Below, in pieces: positions 45,705 through 56,994 of a stretch of DNA of 64,000 bases (position 1 is the stretch's first letter; each line of letters begins with the position of its first letter). The position numbers and the translations under genes were made by a program. Origin of the DNA: Paramacrobiotus metropolitanus (taxonomy: Eukaryota; Tardigrada; Eutardigrada; Parachela; Macrobiotidae); NCBI RefSeq assembly GCF_019649055.1, contig NW_026570255.1:124001-188000 (forward strand), written 5' to 3'. Under the pieces are notes generated by a model that was not told where the DNA came from, did no database searches, and worked only from the letters and a program-made list of their open reading frames with translations.

Positions 45705-47405
45705 TCAGGAAACACTGGTGATGCGCGACAACTTCTCCACCTGTAAATCTCGCAGTCCGTCCATACACCACTTCTTCCCGAGAGACGCGGATTAGCCGAC
45801 TGCATCGCACACAGTGTCTACGGGAAAACACGCCAGAACTGAATGCGGTTCAATGTGCAGGACCGAAACGTGGAAAACGCGATAGGAAGGAACGACTTCT
45901 ACCTTGCTAACGATGTATTCCCAGTCGCCGCCCACGGTTAAATACTGTAGTCGATTCCTCAGTACCGTCTGACTCGGCTCGGGCAGCAGCTCCTCCATCG
46001 CATCCCACAATGCGCCTTCGAAATCAGTGCCTCCCGGTAATCGTCCGCTGCGGAGGCTGATTATGAGGCATTTTGCAGGGGAGCCAAAAAAGTTGCAGCC
46101 CAGCTCAAAACCCCACTTCGGTATGAAGATGGTGTCACACGGTAAACTGCGGCACCTGGCGATGAAATCCTCCTGCCATGTAAAGCCCATGGGCGCTCCG
46201 TTTCGGCTGTACGCGCATCCTTTGATGCAGTTCGCAGTCGGCCGAGCAAGGATCTTCCCCAGCGCAGTCAAACAGCAGGGTAAAGCGTGCACGGAGCAGA
46301 TGCATGGTGCGCAGTCGGATTGCGGGTTGCCGGTCAGCCACGTACTGGATCATGTCGCACAGGTCGCTGGACCTAATTACCGGAACGCGCTATAACCACG
46401 CGCTGCGTGCCCGGATGCAAGCATTTGTACACCGCCGCCAGGTATATAAATGGAATGTGGAACGGGCTGCCCCCCTCCTTGATGATCAGAGTGCAACGCA
46501 GCGCTGGCGTTTCCATCATCTGGTTCCACGCGGAGCAGACAGCGCGCAGCTTGGGCTGCCGCACGGTGCTCAAGTGGGAAAAGACCTCCTGCCACAGCTC
46601 CGCCGGGAGTCCCCGTAATGCCATCCCATCGTCGACGGAAGGGCGTTCCGTGGACAGAGCAGACTTTAGCCTGTCCAGTAATATCCGACGAAACCTATCA
46701 GCGTGTTCCTGAAAACGGTGCAACATCAGCAGGCAAATGATACGATCTGATCAGCAGGCAAATGATCTGATCAGCAGGCAAATGATATGATCAGCAGGCA
46801 AATGATATGATATTTATATGCTTAAAACAGACCAGCAGGCAAATGCAACACGGCATATTTGTGGTGTTATACAGCGCCAACGCTCTCCTACAAACAGGTG
46901 GTCTTTCCGACGATTATTTTCGTCAAAACTGCGTAGGTGAATGTATCCTAGTATGCTTACGACGATGTCAACCACGAAAACTTGAATGCTACCGGTCCTG
47001 ATCCGGGCGTAGTCATTCAGTCGCGTGATAAGCGCCAAAGCGTCTCGCTGACAGCGAGCGAAATTCCACGCCCAACTGCACGTGACGCTTGATGAATTCG
47101 CCAGGACGGATGCAACAACGATGCAAGGGATACTTGTTTGCATCAGCGGCAAGGCATGAACGGGAGGCATTATCCAGGAGCCGGCGGCACTCAGCCAGCT
47201 GCAGCATGTTTGATTCATCCCAAGGAAGACGAATGCGCTCGAACGGGAAGATGTCAGTGCACAGCGTTCCGGCGTCGCGACCCAGCCAATGGATAACCGC
47301 CGCTCCATTCCAAGCGTACGCCCTGCCGCGTCCGACGCAGTGCATTTCCCCCGGGAGCCATATCCAAGGACCCGCTGCCGTCTCCGGCACTTGTACGACT
47401 CGGAT
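45705..47405 (-). pseudogene. F-box family pseudogene K
   Basis: Minus-strand copy. Exon 1 remains from about 47405 (VQVPETAAGPWIWLPGEM; FPFERIRLPWDES), shifts frame near 47040 and ends VVDIVVSILGYIHLR without its donor. The region upstream of the second barrel is missing. Exon 2 starts at 46708 with a full F-box (LPAELWQEVFSHLSTV), stops at TAG near 46372, and shifts again near 46210, regaining LPCDTIFIPKWGF and LWDAMEELLPEP. Intron 2 and its splice sites (donor GTAGAA, acceptor CCCGTAG) are intact. Exon 3 (about 45825-45705) has lost several residues. Not functional. Confidence 0.75.
46737..46860. repeat. 20-bp tandem repeat in pseudogene K intron
   Basis: Four to five units of ATCAGCAGGCAAATGATATG-type sequence. 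They lie in the former first intron of the F-box pseudogene. Confidence 0.8.
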
Positions 47406-48086
47406 ATTTTGACTTACCAGTCAGTCAGTCGTACAGTGTACTTAGGCCTCGTCTGGAATTCAAAGCGAATCTAGCTTTGGTATGGTTGCTCAACCGCACG
47501 AGGTGGCTCTAATGCTGTATGCAGTGGCCACGCCTACATATACGGTACGCGAAGCCACCTCGCGCGGTGGAGTTGCTGTATCGCAACAAGATTCGCTTCG
47601 AATTCGGGACATGGCCTTTGTCTTACCTTGTACAATACTTGCACTTTCGGAGCCGTTTTAACCAGCAGGGAGCCCAGATATCTGCTGCAATGTGCTGGGA
47701 GATCATAAATAAGATTTTCGAAGTACAAATAGTGCTACGATTAGTACGATAGCAGGCGGCTCGCCTGACTATTGCTTACGCTGATTAGCTGTCTCCTAAT
47801 CCATTTTGTTCTGTTGTCCGGTTGTAACAGTAAAATAAAGGCGGATCCACTCACATCCATGCTTCCACTGCTCCCAGAGACGAGACTCCAGGAGATGGAC
47901 AGCTAGCGATTATTAAAATAATATCTCCTCCTGAATTTTAAATTTTTTATATGCTCCGGCCAATCGTCAATTGGAATTTTAGTTTTAAGACGAAAACGTT
48001 AGCGAACCTTAATTATTTGTGTCCGTTGCAGGTCAATGAGTACAACCAGAATCGAAGTGCCCATTTTGTGACCCACCTCGTGAATC
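47406..48086. other. Intergenic with long hairpin
   Basis: Holds the inverted repeat 47444-47617. The remainder lies upstream of gene L and is AT-rich; no promoter element assigned. Confidence 0.4.
47444..47617. repeat. Imperfect inverted repeat, about 65-bp arms
   Basis: Left arm 47444-47508 and right arm 47552-47617 pair over AGGCC, GAATTC-AAGCGAATCT and CCGC-CGAGGTGGCT blocks. It could be a MITE or a hairpin. Confidence 0.7.
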
Positions 48087-50186
48087 ATGCCCTGCGATCT
48101 GAACCATCCAAACAATGTGGACGTCCTGGGCGACGACCGGATGATGCGGCACGGTCGCGTGGTGGACGTGGCGGACAACGGGCTCTTCGTCGATCTTCTG
48201 TGTCCCAACCGACGCCGTGAATACGTTCCATTCGACAGACTCTTCCGGCCAGAAACGGCGAGCGTAGCCGATTTATTTCGTACAGAGTTGCTCTCCGCTA
48301 AAGTGGAAGTGCTGGCACCGGCGACGCCACTGGGTCCGTGGATATGGTTCCCGGGGACATTGGTCATGTTCAAACGACGTATACCGCTCTCACAATATGG
48401 AGGTGCGGTGGTTCGCTGGAAGCGGGACACCAGCGGCGCGCAGTACACACATTTCGTTCCCAGCGAACGCATTCGCTTGCCAGAGCAGACTACAGCGATT
48501 CTGCAAAGGCTGGATCTCCAATCTCGGGGATATGTTTTGAATGATCCATACCCTTGTATCCAACCGGGGATCTTCGCCAAGGGTACTGTGCCGCTTGGCG
48601 ATAAATTTCTCTCCATTTCCACTGAAGAAGCGGAGGCACTCATCCGACGGCTGAATGGGCAGCAATTTGATTTCTGTCGATGTGCGGTGTCCGTGACAGA
48701 GCTGGTGGACGGCTGTTTGGGGTTCGTTTATCAGCGAGGGTATCAGAAGCAAGATAGTCGGTGGTGGGCCATGGAGCTGCTGGTAAGAAGGACGGATTTT
48801 GCTTTTAATCAGTTTCGATATTGATATTGTACGGTTTCTGTTCCCTAGGATGCAGTTGACAAGCTTCATAAGAAGCCACTCATTCAGCTTGAGATTTCTG
48901 ACGCAGCCTTGAGAATCCATGATAAGGTTATGCTTCCGTTAGAGTTGTGGTTGGACGTGTTTTCGCACTTGGACACTGTGACGCAGATGAAGCTGCGCGT
49001 CGTCTGCGCTGCGTGGAACCAGATGCTTGAGATGCCGGCGTTGAGCGGCCGAATTCTCATCGGAGACTGCTGTGGATCTAAGCAAGGTTACGCCCCCTTC
49101 CTCCGCCTGGCCACGGTGTTCACTCGCTTGCATTCCGGCGCGCAACACATTACAATGGATGCGGGCAACCGGCAAACGAGTAGCGATGAGTTGATGATGC
49201 TGCTCGACATGATCCTCTACGTGGCGCAGCACAATCCCGGAATCCGCCTGCGCAGTGTACATCTGAGCCGTTTCAATCTTAAACTGCAGATAAAGTGGGG
49301 TGCCGCCATTACCGACAGCGGATATGTGTCGCATTGTTTCCATCATGAATCGAATCAGTCAAAGGTCAAGACGAGCGCGTTTACCGATTATTATTTCCTG
49401 GAGGATTTCCTGGCCGTTTGCAGTCATTTGCCGTGCGATGCCATCATCATGACCAACTGCGTTATTGATTGGCTCAGCTGCTTTTCGTCTTCAACGGCTG
49501 GACATGTGGAAGTGATCTATATTCCTGATATGGAAATGCCTACGTTGCGACGTGCAGTTGATTGTGATTTCGGATGCGCGTTTTTCGATGCGTTGGAGAC
49601 GGCGCTGCTGGAACCGTGTGAACGGGACTTACGAAATCTCTCTCTCAATGGTTGAACTGGCTCGCCCATGGATCGGGGGAAAAGTATAAGGGAATAGTCT
49701 GCGCGGTAAGGATGACAAGTACGGATTGTACAACGCTTTTGTGATTGTTCAGCTGGAAAACGCAGTGCTGCTTCCATTTTGCCGCCTATACTGTTATCGT
49801 GTACCGCTAAAAGATTTAGGAATCTGGCAATAGGACCGCGGTGAAATCAGTAAAATTGTTAATAATAAATTTAAAAAACCGTGTACCATACAGATGCTCC
49901 CTGTGCGCAAGAAGCGTATGAACTCGTCCGTGTAGAAGAAAGTTTGTTTGCGCATACAGTTAAACGAAGCCTAATGTTAATTCGTGTAACCCTAATTATT
50001 TTCTTTACGAATTCCTCTTTGAAAAACCGCGTGAGTATTTTGCAGCTGTTGTGCGCGCTGCAGTCGTCGGATCCGCGTCCGTCGTCGCATTACCGCGGGA
50101 GGAAATGGTGCATTGATGGTCTGCAGGATTTGCAAGGGGAGAAACTGTCGCGCATTACCCACCATTTTCTCGCCGAACTACGATGA
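48087..50186 (+). CDS. F-box family gene L with 3' frameshift
   Basis: Exons 48087-48782, 48849-49705 and 50046-50186. ATG 48087 starts MPCDLNHPNNVDVLGDD. The Tudor/Agenet-like exon is complete (MMRHGRVVDVADNGLFVDL; PLGPWIWFPG; VPSERIRLPE). The F-box is LPLELWLDVFSHLDTV (48930-48980). The body runs to FDALETALLEPCERDL, where the frame meets TGA at 49653-49655. A one-base shift near 49630 would restore the family ending GEKYKGIVCA before donor GTAAGG at 49706. Exon 3 is intact (DPRPSSHYRGRKWC). Intron 2 is unusually long (340 bp). Either a young pseudogene, a shortened protein, or an assembly error. Confidence 0.7.
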
Positions 50187-51025
50187 GGGGCGTCGCAGCA
50201 CCCGTGGAAGCCGGGAAGCCAGGACTCCCGCTGATGGCCTGATCACTGGACTTTGCATTTGACACAATCGTTTTCTCATTTTAGGGTTTGCTTAGCGCAC
50301 TTTTTTGGAGCAGCATTCAATCATTACTGTAATGAAAATTTGTTTTTTTGCGACTGCTTTATTTATTTAGTTTGCTACAACCACGAGTACTACTGAGCTT
50401 GTTTGAAGACGCAGGATGCAGTTTGCGCACGGTGATTTTGCTACGTCATTGTATGTGTAAACAAAGAACAAACTTGTTTGACTGACAAGCAAATTCGGCT
50501 GTTGTGTTGCAAAGAATCCTCGTGCTGTGTTGACGAGAACTATCACACACTTTTCCCCAGAGACAGGTTTTCGTGTGCAAACCCTGCCGGTTACACGCCT
50601 GTCGGGGAAAACACTGTGGGTATCCAATAAAATCGTCCGTTAATTCAAGAGCGCGACTGTTAATAATTTTCTTTACAATTTGCTCATAAACCATGATAAA
50701 TGTAACGGTGGTTTCGGCATTCTTAATGAAAACGTCACGGTCACTTTACTTTTAGCCGGCTCATTTGCTTTTGCTGGACCAAATAATCTGATTCATTTCA
50801 ACATTTCAAGTGATAATATTTATCAAATTTCTGAACAGTTGTTTTGCATTATAGGTTTGAACGAGTAAGTATCTTTCGTAGTGCCCAGTACTCGTTAATC
50901 CGTTTTGTCCACCTTCGATAGCACCACCACTGTTCCCCTTCACACTAGTGCTTTCTTCGTCCTTGATTGACAGCAGAACTCCGTTTTCCATTTCGTGGGA
51001 CGCATCGGAAAGTTCACCCAGCGGA
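50187..51025. other. Intergenic with dispersed repeat
   Basis: Contains the repeat 50291-50710 and the 5' flank of gene M. No other gene seen. Confidence 0.4.
50291..50710. repeat. Dispersed 0.41-kb repeat, copy 2
   Basis: Direct copy of 45001-45412. Confidence 0.85.
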
Positions 51026-52334
51026 ATGCACCGCGCAAAAGCCGTACACGTTCTGGGCAGCGATCAGCGAAAGCGCTACGGGAAAGTAGTGGACGTGGCC
51101 AAGGATGCGCTCTTCGTTGATTTCAGTACCGATCGACGACGTGAGCGTGTGCCATTTGGCAGCGTTTTCCTAGAAAGTCCGATGTGTTTTAAGGACCTGC
51201 AGCTTCACCTGTCTCCGCAAGATACTAGGGTGGAGATTCTCGTGCCGGAGAATTCATCAGGTGCGTGGATTTGGGTCCCGGGTGAAATGCGCCGAGCTGG
51301 ATATCCGTTACCGCTGCTACAATACGGAGCGGACGTTTTCCACTGGCAGAGTCCGGACACGGGCATACCAAGCGCCGACGTCGTCCCCATCCAGCGTTTT
51401 CGACTGTCTGTGTATTCCGACGATAACGCGGCCCTCCGTGACTGGGTCGGTCCCGGGACCTTTGCCAAGCTCAGTGTTCAGCTCCCTGAAGAATTCGGCT
51501 GTCTGTCCACCAATGCGGCCAACGCGCTCATCCAGCGACTGAACGGTTACGACCTCAAGTTTTACTACAACTACTCGGAGGACGTTTTCGTGGTGGATAT
51601 CGTGGACGGGAAGGTGGAATACATTTGCAAGCTGGGTTATGACGAGGAACTTGATATGTCTAAAAGCCATTGGCCGGTAACAGAGAGCTCGTTTATCGAT
51701 AACCAGTTTTTATTTGTTTCACGGTTCGCAGGGAATTATTGACCGATTCAACGAGGAGTTACTCCAACTCCTCAAGCGTTCCCTGAACGAGGCTCCAGGA
51801 GCCCCTGACGGCATCGCCCCAGTCTTCCCGGCGGAATTGTGGCAAGCGGTGTTCTCTCATCAGGACACCATGACGCAGACCAAGCTGCGCGCTGCATGCT
51901 CGACATGGAACCGGCTCATGGATGTCCCAGCGCTGCGTTCCACGATCGTCCTTCGAGCTGAGCATGTGAGCGCCGCCTACTACAGCTTCGCCGGTTTCCT
52001 CGGATTGGCGACGGTGTACAAATGTCTGCGTCCCGACAAGCAGCGCATCGTCATTACGTGCTCCCAGGACGGACAGTGGCACATTGGCTGCGCGATGATG
52101 GTGTTCGGCATGATCCGCTACGTGGCCGATCAGCACACCGGCATCCGACTGCGCGGCATTTATCTGCACCGCGCTCGCCTGGAACTGCTGATCAACCGCA
52201 CTTTCGTCAACACTCGCCAGGGCCCATGCGGCTTGCATGATACTTATCCTGTGAAACCGGATCCGCAGTACGGTTATTGCTGGCTGGAGGATTTCATTTC
52301 CAAGTGCCGCAGCCTGCCGTGCGATACACTCTAC

Positions 52335-52769
52335 TGACATGCTATACGGCAGTCGCACTACGACTACCGTACTAGATGACCAACCACACACAGTCGGTAG
52401 AGTGGGACTCTCTGTTCTGAACGGTGATCTGCTCCTAGCTCACAACCAAATATCTGGATGACTTCCTGCAGGTACACACTAATGCTTTCGCCACAAGAAG
52501 GTCACTCAGGATCTCATAACCTTTAATCATAATCTGAAGACTGCACACACTGCATACAGACTCTCCAGCCAACTCTATCAAATCTGCACACACTGCGCAC
52601 AGATCTGCCAAATCCAAGACTCAACTCACTCTCATCAAGACTCAGACTAATCAACACAAGCAGAATCGCTGATGGAATTAGCGATCAAAAGCTTTAGATA
52701 AGAACAGGTAAATCGTACGTGAACTACGACGTACGTACAAAGTATGGGCATACTACGCATACCGCGTTA
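52335..52769 (-). repeat. 3' LTR of gag-only element
   Basis: 435 bp, nearly identical to 56527-56994 apart from a block of about 25 bp and 6-8 bp absent here. Outer end TGACATGC; inner end GCGTTA. Confidence 0.85.
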
Positions 52770-52780
52770 CCCCCACTGCA
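52770..52780 (-). promoter_or_regulatory. Polypurine tract
   Basis: On the minus strand GCAGTGGGGG directly precedes the LTR sequence TAACGCGG, as expected for plus-strand priming. Confidence 0.55.
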
Positions 52781-53724
52781 AATCGTTCTAACGTCCGCGT
52801 AGAACCACAGAAATCATTAATTAACCACCAATCAACGAAAAGAAAACCAAAACAATCGATAACTGAAAATCCATGAAAGTACCAACTTCCGGTGGATCTT
52901 TGGCGTGGTTCGTGTGGAATCCGGATAGTACAGGAGGTCCAAATGGTGTTCCAGCGCTGCTGAGTCCGTCCAAGTCTCCGATATTCCACGATTCCACACG
53001 CATCTGTCCACGATCCACCAGTCATTCAGGTCCAAAATGTCCAAATCCTTCGTTTCATCCATCCTCTCCCTCACACCGAGCTCGAGGATCCATTATTCTC
53101 GACATCCAGCACAAGCCAAAAGTCTAATCGGTGGATAACATCAATCCACTGGACAATGAGGATCACCCCCATTGCAAACTTGCACACACGCGAAGAACCG
53201 AACTCTGCCAGGTTCCTTCATCGTCGCACAGCAGCCATACACAGCCAGTTACTGATATCCTGAATACTCGCTCTTCAGGATAGATTAACTAAACACACAT
53301 CAACAAACGATCGCAGAACACTAACTGTTGCGATTCATGGCCAAAGTGAACAGATTTTACACCACTGTTCAGTTCCGACAAATTATTTGCTGAAAGTTAA
53401 ATCAGCATTTTAAAAATTCAATGCTGCACTACAGCACTCATGTACCGCTGCATATGTAACTGCCGCACCAGCAGTAACGCATCACCACACAGTACTTAAC
53501 GTACTTCCGGTTCACTAAACCAGTTTAACCAGATTTTTCTAATTCGATAAATCAGCAATCCACAATTAATGCTGATACTCTTTCAACCAATTTTATAGAA
53601 AAACACGTTAGATATTAACACTGCTAATATCTAAACTGAAAACTCAATCAAGCACATGCATCAAGCACTTGCCCAACTAACATTCATAATTCACAATTAA
53701 TTACGAATAAAATTTCTCCGAAAA
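52781..53724 (-). other. Non-coding region after gag
   Basis: No pol homology in any frame; AT-rich and stop-rich. Part of the gag-only element. Confidence 0.5.
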
Positions 53725-56025
53725 TTAACCTTTGTTTGTCTGACCTAAAATCATGGATTCAAATAACCATGATAATTTACGGTCAAAAGAAACTTTCAGC
53801 TTCGGCACCCCCACTGCAAAACAGATGCCACTCTGTTGCACTGTGTCAAACTGCTGCTGACTGACACTGCCACTGATGCAAGCTTTCACATCCTTGCATG
53901 CGCTGCGGCTGCGCTTAGCCACTTCTGTTCGCTTCGGTAAATAAACCTTGGAAGTCATCTGCTTATTTCTGGCAGATTTATCCCTTCCCGGCCTACACTT
54001 CCGACCAACATGGGATACCGCCATGTTATTACATTCGGGTTTTACTATCAACTTCAACATGTGCTGCCTCACTACCGCAGGCGGCGGTTCAGCCAGCATA
54101 GACTTACGCGGCCCTTTACTTGCACATTCCATACTTTTGTGCAAACCATGGCACTTAAAACAGATCGGTTTTCCATTTGGAAGAAACCATTTGGAAAAAT
54201 TAATCCCGATTCTTCCATTCTCAGAACCCAAGTTATCTTCGCTCTGTGCTGAACACTGTTCAGCATCCTCATCACCACCAGTGCTTTCACTACCGGACTC
54301 ACAAGTATTATCGCTTGGCTGATCCAGATCTTCGACATCTGAATCTTCTTTCGCCAACCTGCACTGCAGCTTTAACCCATTCAGGAACTCATCAGTATCC
54401 TGAATTTCATTCTCTTCCATGTACGTGTACCAGCCGTATCTGTACTTCTTCAGCCCTTGCTTTAGATAGTATACGCGCTCTGATTCTTCCAACTTCAACT
54501 TCCTAAAGTAAGTTGTGAACCAGTCAACATACGTGTTCGGGGAATCTTTGCTGGTAAACATCCTGTTACCAATCTTATTCCGTAACGCCATAACATCTTT
54601 CTCATCTGAGAAATGTTTCTCCAACATCTCTTTCCAATACTGCCACGTCTTATGCTTGTTATCCTCATATTTATCACTGTACCAGGATAACGCCGTACCT
54701 GTGAGACACCGTGAAAGACACTTGTCGATTACATCTCTATCACACCATCCATTGTGCGTGATACAATTGTCGACACTTTCAATAAACTTCTCAACAGTCA
54801 TCGAACCTGTCTTACCATTGAACTTTTCAGGATACATTACATCACTCCTGAAAGCACCTTTCAACGCGCTTGCCAGGCTATTCAAGCTGAGTGACTCATC
54901 ACCTTTTCTGTTGGCTGCCGCTTTTTCCTGCGCGTCAATTCGTTTTTCTAATGCAGTTAACTTCAACTGCATATTATAGAAATCGTTCGAACTAACATTA
55001 GATATCGTAGGAGACAAACTACGATCCATCCCAAAACCTTCTTGAAGATTATGGTACCGAGTACGCAAATCCAAAAAGTCATTCACTGTCTGTCCATTCA
55101 CTGTTTGTGCGGACAGAGTTCGAGCACGCACAGGCTTACCAGCATCTACTGTACCCTGTACATCTCGTTCATGTACAACCTCAATCACAGAGTTCTTTTC
55201 TGACTGCGCTCTAATTCCTTTTTCTACATTCGGTCGCTTATGCAGATCTCTTTCTGCATTAAACTTTGCAACGTTTTCTTCAAATAATTTCTTTTCCAAA
55301 AGAAAATTATTTACCTTTATTACCAGCAATGCAGAACAATCACTCAATCGCTTCTGCATTTCAGCTGCTTCTTTCTTCTGCCTGTTCCATTCCTGTGCCA
55401 AATCTGCTTTCTGGCGCATGACGTCATCATGTGCTCTTTCCAAACTTTCAACTTTTTGTGTTAAACTTTCAACACGAACTCTTTCTGAACACAACTCCGC
55501 TTTCACAGTACTCAATTCCGACTGTGAAACCTTGTAATCAGCCTGTAGCTTTTCATAATCAACAACCAGCTGCTGATACACTTCTAGCAGTTCATCGCCC
55601 TCGCCATGCCCTTCACCACTTTTCTGCTGGTGAATTTCTGGCAAATTCGAAAACAACTCATCTCCATGCTGCAACTCTGTCACAGCACCCATCATTTCAC
55701 TTCCGACATTTACGAAATTATTACCAAATATTTCGTAATTATCTTCAAAATCAATGTGATCATGTAGAACAGAAACGGGATCAATGTCCATGATCCGTTT
55801 TTCCAGTTCCCGTAAACCAGTAAAATCAAAATTTTCATTGATCATAGATATCTCATCTACGATTTCTCTTCCGCCATTCACCGTACCACCAGGTACAGTG
55901 CCTTTAACCTGGCTAGGATCAGCACTACTGAACCCTAAACCAGTCCCTCTGCTGCGTCCTGCAGCAGCCCGTGCAGATAAGCCATCCACAGCCAACTGCG
56001 ATTCACCTGTCACTGACCGATCCAT
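53725..56025 (-). CDS. gag: Retrotransposon Gag protein, 766 aa
   Basis: Uninterrupted ORF from ATG 56025 (MDRSVTGESQ); the frame is open a little upstream but without ATG. An acidic N-terminal third is followed by a long coiled coil (VDYEKLQADYKVSQSELST, about residues 155-270), then a Retrotrans_gag capsid domain (MYPEKFNGKTGSMTVEKF; CLTGTALSWYSDKYED; WKEMLEKHFSDEKDVMALRN; TYVDWFTTYFRKLKLEE), an acidic Ser-rich spacer, a zinc knuckle CFKCHGLHKSMEC (CX2CX3HX4C) and a basic tail. It would form virus-like particles and bind element RNA. Its size is larger than a typical gypsy Gag because of the coiled coil. No stop or frameshift. Confidence 0.85.
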   Translation of the reverse strand: MDRSVTGESQLAVDGLSARAAAGRSRGTGLGFSSADPSQVKGTVPGGTVNGGREIVDEISMINENFDFTGLRELEKRIMDIDPVSVLHDHIDFEDNYEIFGNNFVNVGSEMMGAVTELQHGDELFSNLPEIHQQKSGEGHGEGDELLEVYQQLVVDYEKLQADYKVSQSELSTVKAELCSERVRVESLTQKVESLERAHDDVMRQKADLAQEWNRQKKEAAEMQKRLSDCSALLVIKVNNFLLEKKLFEENVAKFNAERDLHKRPNVEKGIRAQSEKNSVIEVVHERDVQGTVDAGKPVRARTLSAQTVNGQTVNDFLDLRTRYHNLQEGFGMDRSLSPTISNVSSNDFYNMQLKLTALEKRIDAQEKAAANRKGDESLSLNSLASALKGAFRSDVMYPEKFNGKTGSMTVEKFIESVDNCITHNGWCDRDVIDKCLSRCLTGTALSWYSDKYEDNKHKTWQYWKEMLEKHFSDEKDVMALRNKIGNRMFTSKDSPNTYVDWFTTYFRKLKLEESERVYYLKQGLKKYRYGWYTYMEENEIQDTDEFLNGLKLQCRLAKEDSDVEDLDQPSDNTCESGSESTGGDEDAEQCSAQSEDNLGSENGRIGINFSKWFLPNGKPICFKCHGLHKSMECASKGPRKSMLAEPPPAVVRQHMLKLIVKPECNNMAVSHVGRKCRPGRDKSARNKQMTSKVYLPKRTEVAKRSRSACKDVKACISGSVSQQQFDTVQQSGICFAVGVPKLKVSFDRKLSWLFESMILGQTNKG

Positions 56026-56508
56026 AGCCAGTGCCTGCAAAGCTAATGCCTGGAGCTCAACAGACAATAGACGATGATCAAATCAGATAACGCTGACACT
56101 GTCAGCGTCTACACGGAAGTTACGTGCAAACTTTAACGGGGCCGATCACTACGACTCCCTGTACCGTCTACAGCAACTAAACCCGCGAGTACAGATCACT
56201 ACTGTACTGCGCCAAACCAAGCGTACCCACGCCAAACCAAACTCGGAGATCTACTTCCCGCAGACTCCCGGTACCTGGTTCTCCCTTAGGAACCGTACCA
56301 GACACCTGGCTCTCACTTAGGAACCGTGTCCTCCAAGTTCCTTCTAAGGAGACTTGGGTCAACCAAGGCCGACTGTACAGTTCCACTTAGGAACTGTATC
56401 CTCACGGGACTCTCTGAGGATCCACGTGGTACTACCACTCGGCCACCAAAACACCAACAACCAAAACAACCGAAAATCACTCACCGTCCAGAAATCCCAG
56501 GGGTTGTT
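56026..56508 (-). other. 5' leader of gag-only element
   Basis: Non-coding leader between PBS and Gag start, with tandem GGTACGGT/AGGAACCGT-like short repeats (56265-56400). A packaging signal could lie here but cannot be identified. Confidence 0.4.
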
Positions 56509-56526
56509 AAAACCCGGAAGGCGCCA
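56509..56526 (-). promoter_or_regulatory. Primer binding site of gag-only element
   Basis: Read on the minus strand, TGGCGCCTTCCGGGTTTT starts immediately after the 5' LTR end (TGTCA). The TGG start fits pairing with a tRNA CCA end; the tRNA was not identified. Confidence 0.6.
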
Positions 56527-56994
56527 TGACATGCTATGCGGAAGTCGCACTACGACTACCGCACTAGATGACCAACCACACACAGTCGGTAGAGTGGGAC
56601 TCTCTGTTCTGAACGGTGATCTGCTCCTAGCTCACAACCAAATATCAGGATGATGTAGTCATCCTGATTCTTTCTGTGACTTCCTGCAGGTACACACTAC
56701 ACACTAATGCTTTCGCCTCAAGAAGGTCACTCAGGATCTCATAACCTTTAATCATAATCTGAAGACTGCACACACTGCATACAGACTCTCCAGCCAACTC
56801 TATCAAATCTGCACACACTGCGCACAGATCTGCCAAATCCAAGACTCAACTCACTCTCATCAAGACTCAGACTAATCAACACAAGCAGAATCGCTGATGG
56901 AATTAGCGATCAAAAGCTTTAGATAAGAACAGGTAAATCGTACGTGAACTACGACGTACGTACAAAGTATGGGCATACTACGCATACCGCGTTA
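56527..56994 (-). repeat. 5' LTR of gag-only element
   Basis: 468 bp; contains the promoter side for the minus-strand gag. It differs from the other LTR mainly by an extra ATGATGTAGTCATCCTGATT-type block at about 56650-56680. Confidence 0.85.

Larger units (their letters stand above)
52335..56994 (-). mobile_element. Gag-only LTR retrotransposon, 4.66 kb
   Basis: Minus-oriented. Two LTRs (52335-52769 and 56527-56994) flank a single 766-aa Gag ORF, with a PBS and a purine tract at the expected sides. CTAC occurs at 52331-52334 and again at 56995-56998, a 4-bp target duplication. No protease, RT or integrase is present, and there is no room for them: about 950 bp of non-coding DNA lies after gag. 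It therefore needs enzymes from elsewhere, as in the TR-GAG type of non-autonomous elements described in plants. The intact ORF suggests recent activity. Confidence 0.85.

Noticed and set aside
46737-46860. Regulatory array or CRISPR from 20-bp repeats
   Set aside because: Simple minisatellite in a dead intron with no spacers.
54010-55793. Plus-strand ORFs opposite the 766-aa Gag
   Set aside because: Shadow frames of a strongly coding minus-strand gene.
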